NCBI GenBank assembly: GCA_964396995.1
Contig: CAYNIG010000187.1
Span: forward strand, 1-9,856
Source of the DNA: JADJLQ01 sp964396995
GTDB taxonomy: Bacteria; Bacteroidota; Bacteroidia; Chitinophagales; Saprospiraceae
Reading direction: 5' to 3'
DNA: 9,856 bases
The translations under genes were made by a program, and so were the position numbers. Within the stretch, counting starts at the first letter, position 1, and each line of letters starts with the position of its first letter. Positions 6,116 through 9,856 of the stretch are shown in pieces. Below the pieces are notes generated by a model that was given only the letters and a program-made list of their open reading frames with translations, made no database searches and was not told where the DNA came from.

Positions 6116-6197
6116 AATTCCCAATTTTTTGCAATAGAAAATTTAGTTTGAACTTAAACAGCAAGCCCTGAACAAACTGCATTTAAGAAAACGGATT

Positions 6198-6232
6198 TGG
6201 CTGACCTAATTCCCTTTTTCTATTCTCAGCCA
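6198..6232 (-). terminator. Weak hairpin just after the minus-strand operon
   Basis: TGGCTGA (6198-6204) and TCAGCCA (6226-6232) pair as a 7-base stem with a long 21-base loop, four bases after the stop of the minus-strand gene ending at 6237. Downstream on the minus strand follows GTTTTCTT. The position suits a terminator; the long loop makes it weak. Confidence 0.3.
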
Positions 6233-6236
6233 TACT

Positions 6237-6638
6237 TCATTTTCCAAAAATTTGAAGTCCTTCCGTGCCGATTATGTATTTTAAAAATTCCTCACGCTTT
6301 GTGGCATTGAGATATTGGGGGCCGTTGGGGCTTATTTTTTTCATGATGGGCCCGAACTTCTCCTCGGCCTGTGCATAGGCAGCAGCATTCTTGTATTCGG
6401 TAATAAGTGTGATGTCAAAATACCCGGTACTGTCAGCCGGTGAGCGAAACAGGCTATAGCCAGAAATCACTTTTTGCCGTTTGGCTTCTTCTCTGAATGC
6501 TTTCCAGTTTTTTTCATAGAAATACAAAACTTCTTTTTCATAGCTAAGCCTTGCTTTTACGATATCTACAGTAGCATATTTTTGTGAAAAAGAAGGAATA
6601 GAACTGATGAATAATAAAATGGTAATTGCTTTTTGCAT
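6237..6638 (-). CDS. Small secreted alpha/beta protein, unknown function
   Basis: This 133-residue protein begins with a clear signal peptide (residues 1-19, ending PSFSQ, a common Bacteroidota cleavage context). The mature part has helix LSYEKEVLYFYEKNWKAF (31-48), AKRQKVISGYSLF, the strand FDITLITEYKN (74-84) and helix AEEKFGPIMKKI. The order of one long helix, a strand pair and a second helix, with a 'fDitLiTeY' strand, resembles dimeric alpha/beta barrel (ABM/NIPSNAP-like) proteins, but I cannot name a family. The last part (NATKREEFLKYIIGTEGLQIFG) is a further helix. It starts 5 bases after the upstream lipoprotein stop, so the two are surely co-transcribed. It should be periplasmic or released, with no visible catalytic residue set. 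Confidence 0.8.
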   Translation of the reverse strand: MQKAITILLFISSIPSFSQKYATVDIVKARLSYEKEVLYFYEKNWKAFREEAKRQKVISGYSLFRSPADSTGYFDITLITEYKNAAAYAQAEEKFGPIMKKISPNGPQYLNATKREEFLKYIIGTEGLQIFGK

Positions 6639-6643
6639 ATGAA

Positions 6644-7105
6644 TTATTGTTTTGAAATAAATAAAATTTCAGTTTCGGTGTTGATTGGTTTTTGGGAGAT
6701 CAAAGTTAAGGTAATGTATTTAGCGTTTTTATGTGCATTATAGGTCTGATCGCCATATTCAATTTCATATAGATCATTAGCAGTCAAAAGCTGCCATTTT
6801 CTAATTTTGAAAAATCCAGCATGCTCTTTTGAAGACTCTATTTTGTAATCACTTGAAAATTCCGTTTTCTGATTTCTGGATACGTAACTTAATTTTATTT
6901 CATTTTCTGTAAATAGGATTTTACCCGCAGGTATACTGCTCTTCCAAATACTATCAATGGTAGAACTTGCTGGCTTAGTGTACAAAATGGAAATGCTATC
7001 CACTTGCCATGTACCCATCAGGCTTTCATGGGCATGTACTTCAGGTTTGGTACACTGTAGCATTGATAGCAGAATGAGGTGAACGCAAATCACCATTTTA
7101 AACAT
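6644..7105 (-). CDS. Lipocalin-like lipoprotein
   Basis: With the start at 7105 this is a 153-residue protein: MFKMVICVHLILLSMLQC gives a hydrophobic leader and Cys18 as the probable lipidation site, though Gln before the Cys is not the classical lipobox. After a short linker comes SLMGTWQVDSI (28-38), the usual opening of small lipocalin-like domains, then strand-rich sequence with GKILFTENEIKLSY (61-74), DYKIES and YITLTLIS (130-137). This suggests a small beta-barrel binding protein anchored to the outer or inner membrane; the ligand is unknown. The frame is open back to an ATG at 7276, adding 57 residues, but that would bury the signal sequence. The 7105 ATG has AAGTAAGG directly upstream. 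The gene lies in a minus-strand run with only secreted or membrane neighbours. Confidence 0.72.
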   Translation of the reverse strand: MFKMVICVHLILLSMLQCTKPEVHAHESLMGTWQVDSISILYTKPASSTIDSIWKSSIPAGKILFTENEIKLSYVSRNQKTEFSSDYKIESSKEHAGFFKIRKWQLLTANDLYEIEYGDQTYNAHKNAKYITLTLISQKPINTETEILFISKQ

Positions 7106-7331
7106 CCTTACTTTCTTTTGGGGATAACCACCGTGGCAATAAGTCTTTGTTAATTCTTCCATTTCAGCCATTTCAATTTTATTTGGTTCCATTATCAACG
7201 CATGGATATATTCAACTAATGCCTGTAGTAGAATAAATTTCTTACACTGCCAGTCTTTCCACTTTTTTATTTTCAAAAATTTTTGCAGACAAGGATTGTA
7301 AGAACCTAAATTGATTTGCTTTATTCATACA

Positions 7332-8756
7332 TCAGTTTTTGGATCGTACAAATCTGCTCCCATAGGCTTTCGACCGCATTCCACCTGACCAGGCAGCAAA
7401 TACCCGATTGGCTATAGAGACATTGGGGTTGAGGCCATATAGCTGATCATGGCGATAATAGCCACCTCCTCTAAATCCGAATCCCGAGGTTTCGGTACTG
7501 CCTTTTGGCCAATCGTCCAATGTGGCAAAACCGTAATTTAATTTACCATCGCCGTGAGATCCCTTGAAAGCTCTGCCTGTCGAATCACCAACCGTAATGA
7601 CCCGCTCCCACACACTCCCCGACAAGTCCATCACCCAATAATAGGAAGCCCCAAAAAGCTCTCTGTTTTTATCCGTCAGGTCACTTTCTGTATAGCCATC
7701 CAGGAACACCACATCGTCATTTTTATCAATAAATCTTATTAATTTTTCTTTAGATGAGGAGTTCCAGGCATATTCTCTGGGACTGGGCACAAGTGGTCCT
7801 CTGCATGCTTTTTCGTATTCCAATTCAGTATACGGTCGCAAACCAGCCCAGTCGGCATATGCCATAGCATCGTCCCAGGAGATAAAATTGGCCGGGCGAT
7901 CAGGCGAGTGGGCAACGAATTTTCGATCGATTAAGCGGATACTACCGCGGGACTCCGAATAATCCCTTCCACCAAAATTGGCTCTTTGATAGGTAGCCGA
8001 GTTTGATATAGAATTCAGAAATTCAGCATATGCTCCCTGTGTGAGTTCATATTTCATAATCCAAAATGAATTATAACCCTTTGGATACTCGGCTGTAATA
8101 ATTCCTTTTTGGTCTCCCTGGTACTGTACTGTTTCAGTGTGGTAATAGAGACTGCCATCATCAGCTCCCACCGGGATGGTATTAGATTCGTTTTCAATAG
8201 TATAAAGACCTGCATACTTACCGTTTTTATCTGATTTATAAAAAGTAAAATTGGGCTTTATAGCTAAAGTGTCTGCATCGCCTACAGTAAATTTTCCCTC
8301 TGGAATACTCACCATTTCTATACCATATACACCAAGATTCCTTTTATTGAGGTCATCCTTTAACTCTTGCAGTTCTACCAAAATGCTCCAATTCAAATGA
8401 CCACGATAATGTCCTTTTGGATAAATAAACAAACCTACATTATCCTTTGATACTTCAAATTCTGGTCCGGGTGTATTGGCAATATGATTTTGAATTAATT
8501 TATGACCCCCTGTAGTAACTTTTGCATGAAGATAGTTATCGTTTTCTCCATAAGGGAAAGGCAAATATTTAAAAAACAACCAAATTCCATCATTATTTTT
8601 AGCATTGTGCCACGAATTTTTCCATGCAATATTGAGTTTTACCATTAGTTTTTTATTGACCTCATCCCGGTACCATTCAGTTTGCCGGATACTTAAATCG
8701 GAAGCAAAAACAGACAAGGTCAGTGAACATATTAATACAAAACAAATTGTTTTCAT
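7332..8756 (-). CDS. Secreted FGE/SUMF1-like protein without catalytic cysteines
   Basis: This 474-residue protein has a signal peptide (1-19). An N-terminal domain of about 120 residues (20-140) is beta-rich (MVKLNIAWKNSW, NWSILVELQEL) and not part of FGE. A formylglycine-generating-enzyme-type domain covers about 145-472: EMVSIPEGKFTVGD (147-160), FWIMKYELTQGAYAEFLN (231-248), ISWDDAMAYADWAGLRPYTELEYEKACRGP (from 292), DLSGSVWE (377-384), GFRGGGYYR (427-435) and GSRFVRS at the end. In active FGEs two cysteines near the C-terminus oxidise a sulfatase cysteine. Here Cys318 in 'ACRG' is the only cysteine outside the signal peptide, so formylglycine formation is unlikely. Similar folds serve as structural or binding domains, for instance GldJ/GldK of gliding and type IX secretion. 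No sulfatase lies nearby. Confidence 0.9.
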   Translation of the reverse strand: MKTICFVLICSLTLSVFASDLSIRQTEWYRDEVNKKLMVKLNIAWKNSWHNAKNNDGIWLFFKYLPFPYGENDNYLHAKVTTGGHKLIQNHIANTPGPEFEVSKDNVGLFIYPKGHYRGHLNWSILVELQELKDDLNKRNLGVYGIEMVSIPEGKFTVGDADTLAIKPNFTFYKSDKNGKYAGLYTIENESNTIPVGADDGSLYYHTETVQYQGDQKGIITAEYPKGYNSFWIMKYELTQGAYAEFLNSISNSATYQRANFGGRDYSESRGSIRLIDRKFVAHSPDRPANFISWDDAMAYADWAGLRPYTELEYEKACRGPLVPSPREYAWNSSSKEKLIRFIDKNDDVVFLDGYTESDLTDKNRELFGASYYWVMDLSGSVWERVITVGDSTGRAFKGSHGDGKLNYGFATLDDWPKGSTETSGFGFRGGGYYRHDQLYGLNPNVSIANRVFAAWSGGMRSKAYGSRFVRSKN

Positions 8757-8806
8757 TATTCTCAGTTATTTTGTTTTAAAAAGATTTTATCGAGTCTACC
8801 AAATTC

Positions 8807-9481
8807 TTATTTTAATTTATCTGCTTTTCCCCACACCCACCAAGCCAACAAGGCTCGCATGATCGGCTGATATATATAATTATAAGCCTCTATACCTTTA
8901 GCAAGAAGCTCACTTTTTAAAAACTCATTACTCAATGCCAACATACTTCCCATCGACCAAAGGATTAATAGCCAGCTCAATATTTTACCGAATCTTTTTT
9001 CACTCCACAGACTAAGGCCATAACACAAATTGCCCAGTCCAAATGCGAGTATAAAAAGTCCGAAAAAAGAATTACTAAGTAAAGAGAAATGGTTGATATC
9101 GTTTTTTAACAGTGCTTTAACTGTTATCTCTGCTTCGGCCAAGTAATTGGCTCTAAGTCCATTGAGGTAAAATAAAACCATCAATTGACGGAAAATTTCC
9201 ACTATTGCAAACACAGTAAAAAATAAAAAGCCGAGACCAGCCCATTCTTGTTTTTTATCTCTTTGTACCAAATAAAAGCCCCACATCGCTACCAACACCA
9301 GAAGGCAATGAAATATTACCCACCACCGATTGAATAAATACAGACTGTTACGAAAGAGCAATGCTCTCGCTTCAAAATCAGCCGGAACAGGCGGAAAAAA
9401 CAAGTGTATACCTAAAGTGGTAATTATGGAGAGAAATCCACACGCTGCGGTAAATTTCAGAAATATTGACGGAGTATTCAT
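8807..9481 (-). CDS. Multi-helix membrane protein, unknown function
   Basis: This 224-residue protein has hydrophobic segments at about residues 8-29, 52-72, 81-106, 133-157, 165-184 and a last short one near 205-217, so five or six membrane passes. The region between helices 3 and 4 (107-131) and the loop after helix 1 (31-50) are polar. Tryptophan is frequent (RWWVIFHCL, ALLAWWVWGK). I recognise it only as similar in layout to DUF4386-type bacterial membrane proteins and would not assign a role. The FGE-like gene follows after 50 bases in the same direction with no clear promoter of its own, so this is likely the first gene of the minus-strand operon. A TATATTTG box on the minus strand (9590-9583) lies about 100 bases upstream. 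Confidence 0.8.
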   Translation of the reverse strand: MNTPSIFLKFTAACGFLSIITTLGIHLFFPPVPADFEARALLFRNSLYLFNRWWVIFHCLLVLVAMWGFYLVQRDKKQEWAGLGFLFFTVFAIVEIFRQLMVLFYLNGLRANYLAEAEITVKALLKNDINHFSLLSNSFFGLFILAFGLGNLCYGLSLWSEKRFGKILSWLLILWSMGSMLALSNEFLKSELLAKGIEAYNYIYQPIMRALLAWWVWGKADKLK

Positions 9482-9582
9482 TTAATAGAGAATATACCTA
9501 TGATTACAAATTAAAATTCTTTTTATATTAACGATTGAAAAAGTCAAGTGAATGCAATAATTACAAAAAAAGCAATTACAGC

Positions 9583-9590
9583 CAAATATA
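9583..9590 (-). promoter_or_regulatory. Possible -7 box for the minus-strand operon
   Basis: On the minus strand the bases read TATATTTG, an exact TAnnTTTG match, about 100 bases before the ATG at 9481. No TTTG is found at the expected upstream distance. It lies between the broken DinB-like gene and the operon, where a promoter would be expected. Confidence 0.33.
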
Positions 9591-9598
9591 TCCTATAC

Positions 9599-9856
9599 CT
9601 AAAGGGCGTAAAAATAAATACATAATAATTTACCATAGCATTTGTGTGTTTCCTTCTTTTCGCCGGTAAATTCCCCGAATACCGATATCTTGTAGTTGTA
9701 CTTTTTTGTCGGAATTTTTTCCAACAATTCCACCGTATAGGATTTCGCTCTTTGCCAATCTGATATTAACATTGATTTAATCGTATCCATTCGCTGCGAT
9801 ACTGCCACACAGCTACCTAACGAAAGAAAAATAATTTTAATAAATCTCTTATTTTG
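9599..9856 (-). pseudogene. Truncated secreted DinB-like protein (N-terminal part, runs off window)
   Basis: The minus-strand frame is open from the window edge to 9599. Its visible start, QNKRFIKIIFLSLGSCVAVSQ, looks like a signal peptide lacking only its first residues. It continues with MLISDWQRAKSYTVELLEKIPTKKYNYK; the 'DWQRAKxYTxxxLxxxPxxKYxxK' pattern is the first helix of DinB-family four-helix proteins, which usually run 150-190 residues. After KYNYK the expected proline-containing continuation and second helix are missing. The frame reads ISVFGEFTGEKKETHK and stops about 25 residues later. So the gene is probably broken by a frameshift or deletion just there, and no later part of the family is seen before the next gene. 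A short true protein cannot be excluded. Confidence 0.55.

Larger units (their letters stand above)
5831..6236. other. Convergent intergenic region
   Basis: About 400 bases between a plus-strand and a minus-strand gene that point toward each other. No gene is supported. It contains two hairpins (6093-6115 and 6198-6232) suited to ending transcription from one or both sides. Base composition is AT-rich throughout, with several T- or A-runs. Confidence 0.6.

Noticed and set aside
7554..7742. Plus-strand frame opposite the FGE-like gene
   Set aside because: It lies wholly within conserved FGE motifs coded on the other strand and has no start signals of its own.

Overview
The window looks like a chromosomal segment of a low-GC member of the Bacteroidota, probably Chitinophagales/Saprospirales-like. 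The reasons are signal peptides ending in 'FSQ', an 'RRxFI' leader on a sugar isomerase-like protein, TAnnTTTG-type promoter boxes, AT-rich leaders without strong Shine-Dalgarno sites, and several protein families that I associate with that phylum. No taxonomic marker gene is present, so this rests on style and family recognition.

Left part, plus strand: two small glycine-rich membrane proteins (187-531, 579-788), a DoxX-like five-helix membrane protein with a cysteine-rich tail (785-1495, overlapping its neighbour by ATGA), a secreted protein made of two related beta-rich units (1554-2489), and a small VOC/glyoxalase-fold protein (2557-2913).

Middle part: about 950 bases without a credible gene. 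They hold an imperfect tandem array (3000-3528) of two kinds of palindrome, a 35-base long hairpin and a 13-base GCCCTnnnAGGGC hairpin. The array is interrupted by exactly 100 N (3146-3245), so the assembly broke inside the repeat and its true copy number is unknown. The array is followed by an AP_endonuc_2-type sugar phosphate isomerase/epimerase (3862-4752) and a membrane protein with a long soluble tail (4775-5830), 22 bases apart and probably co-transcribed.

Right part, minus strand: after a convergent intergenic stretch with two hairpins (5831-6236), four genes run leftward as a probable operon. From upstream to downstream they are a multi-helix membrane protein (9481-8807), a secreted formylglycine-generating-enzyme-like protein lacking the catalytic cysteines (8756-7332), a lipocalin-like lipoprotein (7105-6644) and a small secreted alpha/beta protein (6638-6237). 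At the right edge is the N-terminal piece of a secreted DinB-like protein that loses family similarity and stops early, probably a broken gene.

The window is dominated by envelope proteins of unknown role. I see no CRISPR array, tRNA, rRNA, transposase or recognisable defence system. The least explained structure is the modular palindrome array around the assembly gap.
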